Source: Microthrixaceae bacterium (GTDB lineage: Bacteria; Actinomycetota; Acidimicrobiia; Acidimicrobiales; Iamiaceae). Taken from it: a stretch of 64,000 nt of DNA. Below are positions 55,149-64,000 of this stretch, piece by piece (the stretch's first letter is position 1; every line of letters starts with the position of its first letter). The position numbers were made by a program, and so were the translations under genes. Below the pieces are notes generated by a model. It saw nothing but the letters and a program-made list of their open reading frames with translations, made no database searches and was not told where the DNA came from. The stretch is taken from the NCBI GenBank assembly GCA_016702505.1, contig JADJDU010000001.1, positions 186,001-250,000 on the forward strand. The letters are read 5' to 3'.

Positions 55149-55305
55149 GGGGTCTCCTGGCTGGTGGCGACGGGTCAGTGATCGCGGGCGTGGTCGGGTC
55201 GGCCGATCATCGGCGATGGGTAGGCGTGGTCAGCATGACATGGCCTGAGTCGCCGCCGGAAGCGGCCACGGGGCGGCAGCAGGGCGGGCGCAACGGCACC
55301 CACCT

Positions 55306-55968
55306 CTAGGCGGTGGACCCGGACCGACGGGTGGTGACGGCCTCGTTGTGCACAACACGGGCGGCCAGGACACCTCCGACGGCTCCGAACAGGTGACCCT
55401 GCCAGGAGATGCCGGGCCGGGGTAGCACCCCCCACAGCACCCCGCCGTAGAGGAACAGCACCACCAAACCCACCACGAGGTTCATGACCTTCCGCTCGTA
55501 GAACCCGCGGGACAACAGGTAGGTGAGGTAGCCGAACACCAAGGCGCTGGCCCCGATGTGGACGGTGTCGTCGGGACCCAGCAGCCACACCCCCACGCCG
55601 GCCACCAAAGTGACGATGCCCGTGACCACGAAATACCGCGCTACCCCTCCGGCCGCCACCATCGCACCCAGGATCAGAAACGGAACGGTGTTGGAGATCA
55701 GGTGGCCGAAACCGTCGTGTAGGAACGGCATGGTGACCACGCCGACCAGTCCTTGGACCTCGCGAGGCTGGATCCCCCATCGGTCGAAGCTGGTACGGGG
55801 GATCAGGTCGACGATCTCCACCAGCCACATGACGGCCAGCATCATCCCCACCACCAGGATCGGCCGCGCCCATTCGGGAAGGTTCAGGCTGTCCTCATCG
55901 GCACCGGCTGGTGCGGTCGCGACCCCAGCCATCGCTGACATTCCTGGTGAGTTCTGGTTCTTGGCCAT
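55306..55968 (-). CDS. Rhomboid-family intramembrane serine protease
   Basis: 220 residues from ATG 55968 (GGGAGG six bases upstream). Six membrane helices; FLHDGFGHLISNTVPFLILG has the family's His/Asn helix, the nucleophile Ser is in VHIGASALVFGYLTYLLSRG, and the catalytic His is in ISWQGHLFGAVGGVLAAR. Unlike the rhomboid at 7509-8363 it has no N-terminal zinc motif. It lies 25 bases downstream of fabI on the same strand, at the end of the FAS-II run, so it may be co-transcribed with it. Substrates unknown. Confidence 0.88.
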   Translation of the reverse strand: MAKNQNSPGMSAMAGVATAPAGADEDSLNLPEWARPILVVGMMLAVMWLVEIVDLIPRTSFDRWGIQPREVQGLVGVVTMPFLHDGFGHLISNTVPFLILGAMVAAGGVARYFVVTGIVTLVAGVGVWLLGPDDTVHIGASALVFGYLTYLLSRGFYERKVMNLVVGLVVLFLYGGVLWGVLPRPGISWQGHLFGAVGGVLAARVVHNEAVTTRRSGSTA

Positions 55969-55993
55969 CGATGCCTCCCGCTTTCGACCCAGC

Positions 55994-56767
55994 CTAGGAG
56001 GCACCTCCGCCGATCGCGTGGGCACCCCCGTCGACGTGGACGATCTCGCCGGTGGTGGCCGGGAACCAGTCCGACAACAAGGCCACCACGGCCCGCGCTG
56101 TTGGTTCGGGGTCGTCGACATCCCAGCCGAGCGGGGCGGTTCGGCTCCAGGTGTCCTCGATGCGGGCGAAACCGGGGATGCTGCGGGCGGCGACGGTTCG
56201 CAGTGGACCGGCCGCGACCAGGTTCACCCGCACCCCGTGGGGACCGAGGTCCCGGGCCAGGTAGCGCGACGCCGACTCCAATCCTGCCTTGGCTACGCCC
56301 ATCCAGTCGTAGGCCGGCCACGCCACCGAGGCGTCGAAGTCCAGGCCCACCACCGAGGCTCTGGTGGTCAGCAGGGGCCGAACTGCTTTGACCAACGCCG
56401 GCAAGGACCAGGTCGACACCCGCAGCGCGGTGGCCACGTCATCCCACGATGCTCCGAACAGGCCGTCGTCGTGTCCGAGGCAGTCGGCCGGCGCGAAACC
56501 AACAGAATGAACCACACCGTCCAGTTCACGAACGCCCAGTCGTTCGGCCAACGAAGCGAGGTGGTCCTCGTCGGTGACGTCGAGCTCCACCACCACCGGT
56601 TCGATCGGGAGCCGGCGAGCAGCTCGACGGGTAACCGGAAGCGCCCGGCCGAACGAGGTGAGTACCACCGTCGCCCCTTGTTCCTGGGCCAGTCGGGCCA
56701 CGGTGAAGGCGATCGACGATGGTGTGAGGACACCGGTGACCAGCACGGTTCGGTCGGTGAGCAGCAT
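55994..56767 (-). CDS. fabI: Enoyl-[acyl-carrier-protein] reductase (FabI/InhA type)
   Basis: 257 residues from ATG 56767. The enoyl-reductase form of the SDR fold: GVLTPSSIAFTVARLAQEQG (NAD-binding loop of FabI/InhA rather than the FabG Gly-rich motif), LDGVVHSVGFAPADCLGH and the catalytic YDWMGVAKAGLESASRYLAR (Tyr-x6-Lys). The end VHVDGGAHAIGG is also typical. It catalyses the last reduction of each fatty acid elongation round with NADH. It follows the carboxyltransferase gene by 28 bases. Confidence 0.92.
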   Translation of the reverse strand: MLLTDRTVLVTGVLTPSSIAFTVARLAQEQGATVVLTSFGRALPVTRRAARRLPIEPVVVELDVTDEDHLASLAERLGVRELDGVVHSVGFAPADCLGHDDGLFGASWDDVATALRVSTWSLPALVKAVRPLLTTRASVVGLDFDASVAWPAYDWMGVAKAGLESASRYLARDLGPHGVRVNLVAAGPLRTVAARSIPGFARIEDTWSRTAPLGWDVDDPEPTARAVVALLSDWFPATTGEIVHVDGGAHAIGGGAS

Positions 56768-56795
56768 CGGGGTTCCAGTCGAGTGGGGGAGGGGA

Positions 56796-58141
<1,346 letters not shown>

Positions 58142-58145
<4 letters not shown>

Positions 58146-59383
58146 CGGGATCGATCGGCGGGATGGGCGACCAACACCAGCGATGCGTTGTGGCCTCCGA
58201 AACCGAAGGAGTTGGACAGGGCCACCTTGTCGTCGTTTCGACGGGGTCGGTTGCGGACCAGATCGACCCTGTGGTCTACGTCGGGATCGTCGAGGTTCGC
58301 GACCGGTGGAACCAGTCCGTGTCGGGCGCTGAGCAAGGTCAAGATGGCCTCTACCGCGCCGGCCGCTCCCACCAGGTGGCCGGTGACCCCTTTGGTCGAG
58401 GTGACCGGTGGCGTGGAGCCACCGAAGAGCCGCACCAGCGCCTCGGACTCGGCTCGGTCGTTCAGTGGGGTCGAAGTGCCGTGAGCGTTGACGTGGCCGA
58501 CCTGGGCCGGGGTCATGCCAGCGTCGGCCAGCGCTGCCTCCATGCACGCCAGCGCGCCAGCGCCGGTCGGGTCCGGGGCGGTTATGTGATGGGCGTCGCA
58601 GGTGGCGCCGTACCCGGCCACCTCACCAATGGTCGCGGCACCACGTCGGCGGGCGTGTTCCTCGCTCTCGAGGACCACGATGCCAGCTCCTTCTCCCATC
58701 ACGAAGCCGTCGCGGTCTCGGTCGAAGGGTCGTGACGCTCCGTGGGGATCGTGGTGGCGGCGGCTCAATGCCCCCATCCGGGCGAACCCGGCGAGGGCGG
58801 TCGGTGTAATGGCGGCCTCGGCTCCGCCAGCCACCACCACATCTGCTCGACCGGCTCTGATGAGGGCGGCTCCTTCCCCGATGCTGTTGGCTCCCGACGC
58901 ACATGCCGTAGCCACCGCCAGTGCCGGGCCCCGGAATCCGTGGTGTAGGGCGATCAGCCCGGCGGTGGCGTTGGACATCATCATGGGAATGAGTAGTGGG
59001 CTGACCCGATCGGTCCCGCGGGTGACCCTCGTCGACACTCCTTCCTCCAAGGTGATGAGACCACCGACCCCCGACCCGACCACCACCGCGACGCGGGTCG
59101 GGTCCAAGCCGGGATCGGGCAGACGGTCGGGGCCGGAGAGGCCGGCCTGAGCCAGTGCTTCGTCCGCCGCTACCAGGCCGAACTGACCAACCCGGTCCAC
59201 CCTTCTGGCCTCGCGGGGATCGAGCACCGACGATGGGTCGAAGTCGGTCACTGGGGCGGTCAGGTTCTCGTCGGTGCAGCCGTGCCCGGTGAGCGTCCTC
59301 TGAAAGGTGGACATGGCCGTGCCCCCGGCCGGGGTCACCGCCCCGAGGCCTGTCACCACCACGGTGGCGCGGGTCGCGGTCAC
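58142..59383 (-). CDS. fabF: Beta-ketoacyl-ACP synthase II
   Basis: 413 residues. GTG 59383 overlaps the acpP stop by four bases (GTGA), and the stop overlaps the next ATG, so translation is coupled on both sides. The Cys-His-His triad is present: LAVATACASGANSIGEGAAL, VGHVNAHGTSTPLNDRAESE, then TGHLVGAAGAVEAILTLLSA. The N-terminus VVVTGLGAVTPAGGTAM and end LSNSFGFGGHNASLVLV are standard. It elongates acyl-ACP with malonyl-ACP. The long frame up to 59848 is not used: it reads through acpP and the upstream 7-bp repeat. Confidence 0.94.
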
Positions 59384-59646
59384 GCGGCTTGGTCCAGGTG
59401 GCTCATCACCAGGTCGGCGGCGGCGCCGATTGTGGTCACCGCCTCCAGGTCCTCCTCGGGGATGCGCAGGTCGTAGCGCTCCTCGAGCACCATGACGACT
59501 TCGACCAGGGCGAGGCTGTCGGCTTCCAGGTCGGCGGCGAACTCGGTTGCTTCGCCCAGTTTGTTTCGCTCGACTCGGAGCACTTCGACGCAGGCGTCGA
59601 GCACTGAATCGATGATCTCGGAGCGGGTGACGGGGTTCGTGGTCAT
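59380..59646 (-). CDS. acpP: Acyl carrier protein
   Basis: 88 residues from ATG 59646; AAGGAA lies seven to eight bases upstream. The phosphopantetheine site is DLEADSLALVEVVMVLEE with the invariant Ser of D-S-L, and the rest (ILDACVEVLRVERN-like helix 1, LRIPEEDLEAVTTIGAAADL) fits the four-helix ACP. It carries growing acyl chains for the neighbouring FAS-II enzymes. An array of five 7-bp repeats lies immediately upstream of the ribosome binding site (59658-59696), so copy number could alter expression. Confidence 0.93.
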   Translation of the reverse strand: MTTNPVTRSEIIDSVLDACVEVLRVERNKLGEATEFAADLEADSLALVEVVMVLEERYDLRIPEEDLEAVTTIGAAADLVMSHLDQAA

Positions 59647-59657
59647 TGTCGTGTTCC

Positions 59658-59696
59658 TTGGTTGTTGGTTGTTGGTTGTTGGTTGTTGGTTGTTGG
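59658..59696 (-). repeat. Tandem 7-bp repeat (VNTR) in the acpP leader
   Basis: On the plus strand it is TTGGTTG repeated five times followed by TTGG, with no mismatches (39 bases). On the acpP coding strand this is a CAACCAA array ending just before the AAGGAA ribosome binding site. Short perfect arrays like this change length by slippage. Confidence 0.95.
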
Positions 59697-59770
59697 TCTC
59701 GGTGTGGCCACCATTGGTGTTCAGCCGTTAGGTCGGCGATCGAACTCCGCCGGAAGTTTCTGCCTCTCGT

Positions 59771-59896
59771 CCGATCGGGTCCTGAGGACCCGATCGGATA
59801 GGTCCGGTCGTTTTCGCTGCGAGGGTGATCAGACCGAGGCGTTGCCACGTTTTTCCATGCCGTGCTTGTGGGTCGGTCCGCCTATCGGCGCACCTC
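59771..59896 (+). repeat. Dispersed palindromic intergenic repeat, full copy 4
   Basis: It opens with a perfect 12-bp hairpin CCGATCGGGTCC-TGA-GGACCCGATCGG, followed by GGATAGGTCCGGTCG, GATCAGACCGAGGC and CTTGTGGGTCGGTCCGCCTA. The central hairpin is partly decayed (GCCACG instead of GCCTCG). Compared with copy 3, a C:G pair in the terminal stem is replaced by A:T on both sides. It ends seven bases before the fabG stop codon. Confidence 0.82.
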
Positions 59897-59902
59897 GTGA
59901 GC

Positions 59903-60667
59903 TCAGTGACCCATCCCCAGCCCGCCATCGACGGGAAGGACCGCACCGGTCACGAAGGCAGCGGCATCCGAGCAGAGATAGGCGGCAGCTGCGGCCACCT
60001 CCTCGGGTTGGCCGAGGCGACCCACCGGAACCTGGGCCGCCATTCCGTCGATCCGTCCCGCCCCGATCTGGGCCAGCATCGGCGTGTCTATGGGCCCAGG
60101 CGCGACCGCGTTGACCGTCACCGACCGGGACGCCAGTTCCCGAGCCAGAGACCGCGTGAAGCCGATCAGACCCGCCTTCGCGGTGGCGTAGTTGACCTGG
60201 CCAGCCGATCCGCTGAGACCGACCACGGAGGTGACGTTCACGATGCGTCCCCACCGGGCTCGAACCATCGACGGCACCACTCTGCGGGTGAGACGGAAGG
60301 TTCCGTCCAGGTTGGTGGCCATGACCCTCGACCAGTCGGCATCAGACATCCGTATGAACAGACCGTCGGAGGTGAGCCCGGCGTTGTTCACCAGCACCGT
60401 GACCGGCCCCAGTTCGGCCTCGAGAACGGTGACGCTCCGCTCGATCGACTCGGCATCGGTCAGGTCCAGGTGGACGGCCATGGCGTGACTGCCCGCGGCG
60501 GTGATCGCCTCGACCGCCGCCCGGGCAGACTCGGGATCAGATCGCCATCCCACTCCCACCGCATGTCCGGACTGGGCCAGGGCCCGAGCCGTGGCAGCAC
60601 CGATGGCCCCGGTGGCCCCGCTTACCAACGCCACCCGGGCCTGGGACTTGGCCCCTAGGGCGGTCAT
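59903..60667 (-). CDS. fabG: 3-oxoacyl-[acyl-carrier-protein] reductase
   Basis: 254 residues from ATG 60667, overlapping the fabH stop (ATGA). Classical SDR: ALVSGATGAIGAATARALAQ (NADPH-binding Gly motif), LVNNAGLTSDGLFIRMSDAD, catalytic IVNVTSVVGLSGSAGQVNYA followed by TAKAGLIGFTRSLA (Ser, Tyr-x3-Lys), and the end FVTGAVLPVDGGLGMGH. It reduces 3-oxoacyl-ACP in FAS-II. A gap of 256 bases with a dispersed repeat and the 7-bp array separates it from acpP downstream. Confidence 0.93.
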   Translation of the reverse strand: MTALGAKSQARVALVSGATGAIGAATARALAQSGHAVGVGWRSDPESARAAVEAITAAGSHAMAVHLDLTDAESIERSVTVLEAELGPVTVLVNNAGLTSDGLFIRMSDADWSRVMATNLDGTFRLTRRVVPSMVRARWGRIVNVTSVVGLSGSAGQVNYATAKAGLIGFTRSLARELASRSVTVNAVAPGPIDTPMLAQIGAGRIDGMAAQVPVGRLGQPEEVAAAAAYLCSDAAAFVTGAVLPVDGGLGMGH

Positions 60668-61683
60668 CGTCCCCACCTCATGACCAGGCTGGCCCATCCC
60701 AGACCGGCGCCGACACTGCTGAGCAGTACCGTCGCACCAGCGTCGAGTCGGCCTTGGGAGCGGGCGCTGTGAAGCGCCAAGGGGATCGATGCCGCCGAGG
60801 TGTTGGCCCTCTCGGCCACGTCGACAACTACTCGCGCCGGATCCACTCCCAGCCGTTCTGCCGCGGCAGCGATGATGCGGGCGTTGGCCTGATGGGGCAC
60901 GAACAGATCGACGTGGCCGGCGGCCAGGCCGGCCCGGTCCAGGGCGGCCGCGGAGGAGGCCACCATGGCGCGGGTGGCGCGTCGGAAAAGATCGGGGCCG
61001 TCCATGGTCAGGTGGTCCCGGCCCGGAGTCACCTCGATCAGTCTCAACGTGCGCGGGGCGCCTCCCTGGTCGGTGCCGAGGATCCCGGGAGCTCCCGGGC
61101 GTCGGGTGACCTTTTGGATCACCATCGCTCCTGCACCGTCACCGAAGAGGACCGCGGTGTTGCGGTCGGTCGGATCGGTCAGGGACGTGTAGCGGTCGGC
61201 CCCGATCACCAGCGCCGTGCCCACCGAGTCGGCCACCAACGCCGCCGCCGCGCCGAGGGCATGAACGAACCCACAACAAGCGGCGTTCACGTCGAATCCG
61301 CCGGCGCGAACTCCGAGAGCTGAGGCCACCCGGGCCGCGGTGGAGGGGCAGCCTGAATCGGGTGTGGAAGTGGCGATCACGATCAGATCGAGCGTGGCCG
61401 GGGTGATACCGGCATCGCCGAGGGCGTTGACCGCGGCCTGGGAGGCCAGCGCAGTGGTGGATTCGTCGGCGCCCGCCACCCGGCGGGCGTGGATTCCGGT
61501 GCGCCCCACGATCCAGGCGTGGTCGGTGTCCATGCTGGCACCGAGGTCCCGGTTCGTCACCCGTTTCGTGGGTAGCGCCACACCGATTCCGGCCACCGCG
61601 AAGGCCAGCCGGGGGATCGAAGGAGCGGAGTGATCGACCGACGCGGACGAGGTGTCCCGAGCCGAAACCGAAGCCGTGCTCAC
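60664..61683 (-). CDS. fabH: Beta-ketoacyl-ACP synthase III
   Basis: 339 residues; GTG 61683 overlaps the previous stop (GTGA). The Cys-His-Asn triad is intact: FDVNAACCGFVHALGAAAAL, DLFVPHQANARIIAAAAERL, then ERANTSAASIPLALHSARSQ. FGDGAGAMVIQ and GRTGIHARRVAGADESTT are typical of FabH. It starts fatty acid synthesis by condensing acyl-CoA with malonyl-ACP. It has an N-terminal Ser/Ala-rich extension of ~25 residues compared with usual FabH, and ANTS replaces the usual GNTS. Confidence 0.93.
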   Translation of the reverse strand: MSTASVSARDTSSASVDHSAPSIPRLAFAVAGIGVALPTKRVTNRDLGASMDTDHAWIVGRTGIHARRVAGADESTTALASQAAVNALGDAGITPATLDLIVIATSTPDSGCPSTAARVASALGVRAGGFDVNAACCGFVHALGAAAALVADSVGTALVIGADRYTSLTDPTDRNTAVLFGDGAGAMVIQKVTRRPGAPGILGTDQGGAPRTLRLIEVTPGRDHLTMDGPDLFRRATRAMVASSAAALDRAGLAAGHVDLFVPHQANARIIAAAAERLGVDPARVVVDVAERANTSAASIPLALHSARSQGRLDAGATVLLSSVGAGLGWASLVMRWGR

Positions 61684-62033
61684 ACCGAGACCGGGTGGAT
61701 CAGGGCCACGGGCTGGCCGACCCGGACGTGTTCGCCGGGGTCGGCCAGAAGCCTCATCAAGAACCCGGCGCAGAAGGTGTGGATCGGTTCGTGGTTCCCA
61801 GATCGGACCACGTGTCCGATCACGTCGCCGCTGTGGACCACCTCACCTTCGGCGGTCACCACGCGAGGGGTGGCCGGGTGGAATCGTCCATCTTGGGGCG
61901 CGACCACTAGGCGCAGGTCGAGCACCACTGCGTCACCGTCAGCGGAAGCCTCCATCACCATCGGGTCGGCGTGGCCAACTTCCGACTCCGGCTCCGGCGC
62001 CGGATGTCGATCTTGAGGTTGGGGGGATGTCAC
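61680..62033 (-). CDS. BCCP-like (biotinyl/lipoyl-domain) protein lacking the biotin lysine
   Basis: 117 residues using GTG 62033; the start is uncertain (no ribosome binding site, longer frame open to 62255). The C-terminal ~70 residues follow the biotinyl-domain layout of E. coli AccB: LVVAPQDGRFHPATPRVVTA, EGEVVHSGDVIGHVVRSGNH, then CAGFLMRLLADPGEHVRVGQ, PVALIHPV. Where BCCP has EAMKM with the biotinylated Lys, this protein has RSGNH, so it should not carry biotin. The N-terminus is Pro/Glu-rich as in BCCP linkers. It overlaps fabH by four bases and is the first gene of the FAS-II run, divergent from fabZ. Confidence 0.7.
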   Translation of the reverse strand: MTSPQPQDRHPAPEPESEVGHADPMVMEASADGDAVVLDLRLVVAPQDGRFHPATPRVVTAEGEVVHSGDVIGHVVRSGNHEPIHTFCAGFLMRLLADPGEHVRVGQPVALIHPVSV

Positions 62034-62098
62034 GAGGAGGTCAGACCGCCCCCGACGCCCGAGGTTTCGCCTTACCCGTCGGTAGCTTGGAAAAGACC

Positions 62099-62116
62099 GC
62101 CGGGTAACAACCCGGC
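62099..62116. promoter_or_regulatory. Inverted repeat between fabZ and the BCCP-like gene, possible operator
   Basis: GCCGGGT and ACCCGGC surround AACA in the 175-base divergent gap. It is placed about 65 bases before the BCCP-like start and 93 bases before fabZ, so a dimeric repressor bound here could govern both arms of the FAS-II cluster. No regulator gene is visible in the window. Confidence 0.35.
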
Positions 62117-62208
62117 CGACCGACGGTTCACCATGGTGGGCGGCCCGGCGGCTGAGCCCGTCGACCGCGACGTTGTAACGGTGGGACCGATGGGCGGTCT
62201 GAGGACGG

Positions 62209-62640
62209 GTGATCGACCTGTTGCCGCATAGGCCGCCGTTTCGCTTCCTGGACACCGTGGAGCGGTGCGAGCCAGGAAGGCACGCCGTGACCCGATGGCG
62301 GATCGAAGGAGACGAGGCCTGGCTGGCCGGCCATTTTCCGGGTCGTCCAGTCGTGCCGGGGGTGCTCCAGGTCGAGGCGCTAGCTCAGACCGGAGCCTTG
62401 GCAGTGCTGGCCGACCCGGCCCACGTCGGGCGATTGCCGCTGCTGGCCGGACTGGAGGACGTCAGGTTTCCCTCCATGGTCGAACCTGGAGATGAACTGC
62501 TCCTGGAGGTGACGCTCGAGCGCATGGGTCCCCGGGGAGGTTGGGGGCATGGCACTGCTTCGAGAGCTGGCGTCACCACATGTCGGGCCCGCATGTTCTT
62601 CGTGTTCGCTCCAGTAGCCGGCGACCGGATCCGGGCTTAG
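62209..62640 (+). CDS. fabZ: 3-hydroxyacyl-[acyl-carrier-protein] dehydratase
   Basis: 143 residues from GTG 62209. FabZ hotdog motifs: DLLPHRPPFRFLDTVERCEP, WLAGHFPGRPVVPGVLQVEA, LAQTGALAVLADPA, LAGLEDVRFPSMVEPGDELL. The catalytic His (GHFPG) and Glu (VEALAQ) are in place, with R in GHFPGR where H is usual. It dehydrates 3-hydroxyacyl-ACP in FAS-II and is transcribed away from the rest of the cluster. The stop codon is followed directly by a dispersed repeat. Confidence 0.92.
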   Translation: MIDLLPHRPPFRFLDTVERCEPGRHAVTRWRIEGDEAWLAGHFPGRPVVPGVLQVEALAQTGALAVLADPAHVGRLPLLAGLEDVRFPSMVEPGDELLLEVTLERMGPRGGWGHGTASRAGVTTCRARMFFVFAPVAGDRIRA

Positions 62641-62753
62641 GAGGCGAGCCGATAGGCGAGCCGACCCATAGGCACGGCATGGTTAAACCGAGGCGGAGCC
62701 TCGGTCTGATCAACCTGGTTGCGACGACGACTGCACCTATCCGCTAGGACCCT
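62641..62753 (-). repeat. Dispersed palindromic intergenic repeat, full copy 5
   Basis: It contains GAGGCGAGCCGATAGGCGAG, the hairpin ACCGAGGC-GGA-GCCTCGGT and GACTGCACCTATCCGCTAGG. It starts at the base after the fabZ stop and ends six bases before the pyruvate kinase stop, so it makes up nearly the whole intergenic space between these convergent genes. Confidence 0.87.
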
Positions 62754-62759
62754 TAGGAA

Positions 62760-64000
62760 TCAGCGGATGGGGATGAGCTGGAGCGAGTCGGTGGCCTGCC
62801 CCGGATAGTCGCTCGATCCCGACAGGACGCACACCAGGTCACCTCGCCGGATGTCTCCGGCTTCACGGGCCACGTTCAGGACGTGGGTGATCACGTGATC
62901 GTCGTGGTAGTCGACACCCAGCGGGTGAGGGATGGCCCCCCAGCTCAGCTTGATCTGGCGCAGGGCCTGGGTGTCGGAGCTGAACCCCAAGATCTTGGCC
63001 TGGGGCCGGAAGCGGGCGATGGCTCGCACCGTGAAACCGGTGCGGGTGATGCAGATGATGGCGCTTGCCTTCGACTCGCTGGCTGCGCGCCATGCCGCCA
63101 TCGTCATCGAGTTGGTGACGGTGTCGTCTATGGACGGCTGCATGGTGGTGGCCATGGCGTGGACCCGCGCCCCCCAAGCGTCGTAGTCGAACTCGTCGTC
63201 GGCTCGGGCCGCGATCCGGGCCATGGTGGCCACCGCGTTCACTGGATCATGACCGATGGCCGACTCGCCCGACAGCATCAGCGCGCTGGACCCGTCGAAC
63301 ACAGCATTGGCGATGTCGGATGCCTCGGCCCTGGTCGGCGAAGGAGCGGTGACCATTGACTCCAACATCTGGGTGGCGGTGATGGCTGGGCGGCCCAGGG
63401 CGATGCAGCGCTGGAGGATTCGCTTTTGGAGGTGCGGCAGCTCCTCGATGGGTAGCTCCGCCCCCAGGTCACCTCTGGCGATCATGACCGCACCGGAGGC
63501 TTCGATGATGCTGTCCAGGTTGTCCACCGCGGCCCGGGTCTCGATCTTGGCGATGACCAAGGGGCCGCGAGGGTGGGGCTCAACACCGACCCGGCGCACG
63601 TCGTGGGCCGACCGGACGAACGACAGGGCCACCATGTCGATCCCCTCTTCCACGAAGGCATCGAGCATGTGTAGATCTTCGGGGGTGGGTGACGGGATGC
63701 GTAGCCGATCCGAGGGGATGTGGACACCGGGCCGACCCTGGAGCAGACCGCCGTGGGTGACCCGGGCGACTAGGTGGTCGCTGGCCCGCTCGTCGACCAA
63801 GGCCATGACCCCGCCGTCGCCGAAGGTGACTCGGTCGCCGACGTGGAGGTCGGCCAGAAGGCCATCGTGATCGACTCGGATGGCAGCTTCGGTGGAGCCT
63901 TCGTTACCAGGGGTGAGACGGATCAGGTCTCCTTCATCGAGATCCAGACCGCCCTCGGGCATGGCGCCGGCTCGAACCTTGGGACCGGGCAGATCGACCA
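62760..64000 (-). CDS. pyk: Pyruvate kinase, N-terminus outside the window
   Basis: 413 codons visible; the frame continues past 64000. It opens with VDLPGPKVRAGA, the conserved D-x-x-GPK-x-R of the active site, followed by the B domain (RVTFGDGGVMALVDERASDH), DMVALSFVRSAHDVRRVG, IAKIETRAAVDNLDSIIEAS, then MIARGDLGAELPIEELPHLQ and AITATQMLESMVTAPSPTRA (signature with the K and ADP sites). The C-terminal allosteric domain ends SDYPGQATDSLQLIPIR. It makes pyruvate and ATP from phosphoenolpyruvate in the last step of glycolysis. Confidence 0.95.
   Translation of the reverse strand, partial: VDLPGPKVRAGAMPEGGLDLDEGDLIRLTPGNEGSTEAAIRVDHDGLLADLHVGDRVTFGDGGVMALVDERASDHLVARVTHGGLLQGRPGVHIPSDRLRIPSPTPEDLHMLDAFVEEGIDMVALSFVRSAHDVRRVGVEPHPRGPLVIAKIETRAAVDNLDSIIEASGAVMIARGDLGAELPIEELPHLQKRILQRCIALGRPAITATQMLESMVTAPSPTRAEASDIANAVFDGSSALMLSGESAIGHDPVNAVATMARIAARADDEFDYDAWGARVHAMATTMQPSIDDTVTNSMTMAAWRAASESKASAIICITRTGFTVRAIARFRPQAKILGFSSDTQALRQIKLSWGAIPHPLGVDYHDDHVITHVLNVAREAGDIRRGDLVCVLSGSSDYPGQATDSLQLIPIR

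Noticed and set aside
59658..59696. Possible CRISPR array
   Set aside because: The units are only seven bases, contiguous and without spacers; this is a simple tandem repeat.

Overview
The window is 64 kb of high-GC actinobacterial chromosome. Placement in or near the class Acidimicrobiia is an inference. It rests on a mycothiol S-conjugate amidase (Mca), a flavin/F420 luciferase-like oxidoreductase, actinobacterial-type LexA boxes, error-prone DnaE2, GTG-rich starts, many 4-base ATGA/GTGA overlaps, DUF4214 surface proteins and neocarzinostatin-fold secreted proteins. No rRNA, tRNA, CRISPR array, insertion sequence, phage or plasmid module was seen.

Layout. 0-8.4 kb: a truncated lipoprotein, glycogen phosphorylase, and a divergent nitroreductase / trehalose synthase / membrane glycosyltransferase-like / rhomboid run. 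8.4-14.7 kb: a cell-surface glycan block with a PGRP-type amidase carrying DUF4214, a GT4 glycosyltransferase, a second DUF4214 protein, and an overlapping WcbI-GSCFA pair. 14.7-20.2 kb: three consecutive paralogous secreted proteins built from neocarzinostatin-like repeats, one fused to an esterase, all ending in the residues Tyr-Thr-Gly. 20.2-31.6 kb: a glycan export locus (Wzt, Wzm, a double GT4, a GT4, a coiled-coil methyltransferase), a coiled-coil protein with a clear promoter, then a giant GT2 membrane protein and a DUF5719-like protein. 33.8-43.4 kb: a thioredoxin-like protein, LexA-boxed dnaE2, and assorted small proteins including a degenerate HAD-SpoU fusion. 44-55 kb: SPFH/NfeD, Mca plus an SCP2-like protein, a ChbG-type deacetylase, a nuclease, a thiolase, a LexA-boxed 57-residue protein, an amidase, a Dabb protein, a thioesterase, an LLM oxidoreductase and a lipoprotein paralogous to the one at the left edge. 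55.3-62.6 kb: a compact FAS-II cluster (BCCP-like, fabH, fabG, acpP, fabF, carboxyltransferase, fabI, divergent fabZ). 62.8-64 kb: the 3' part of pyruvate kinase.

Themes. (i) The first 34 kb is dominated by carbohydrate metabolism and envelope glycan assembly and export. (ii) A dispersed palindromic element of about 110-125 bp sits directly beside stop codons in at least five intergenic spaces between 34 and 63 kb, with extra fragments. One copy supplies the C-terminal codons of a lipoprotein, and its arms covary between copies. (iii) A 7-bp tandem repeat lies just upstream of the acpP ribosome binding site. (iv) At least six genes carry one- or two-base frameshifts while remaining intact on both sides. 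This pattern fits uncorrected sequencing indels better than gene decay, so those genes are annotated as single loci spanning both frames. (v) Two genes, dnaE2 and a tiny protein at 50.2 kb, have LexA-type operators.

All functional calls come from reading translations and motifs by eye; no database search was run.
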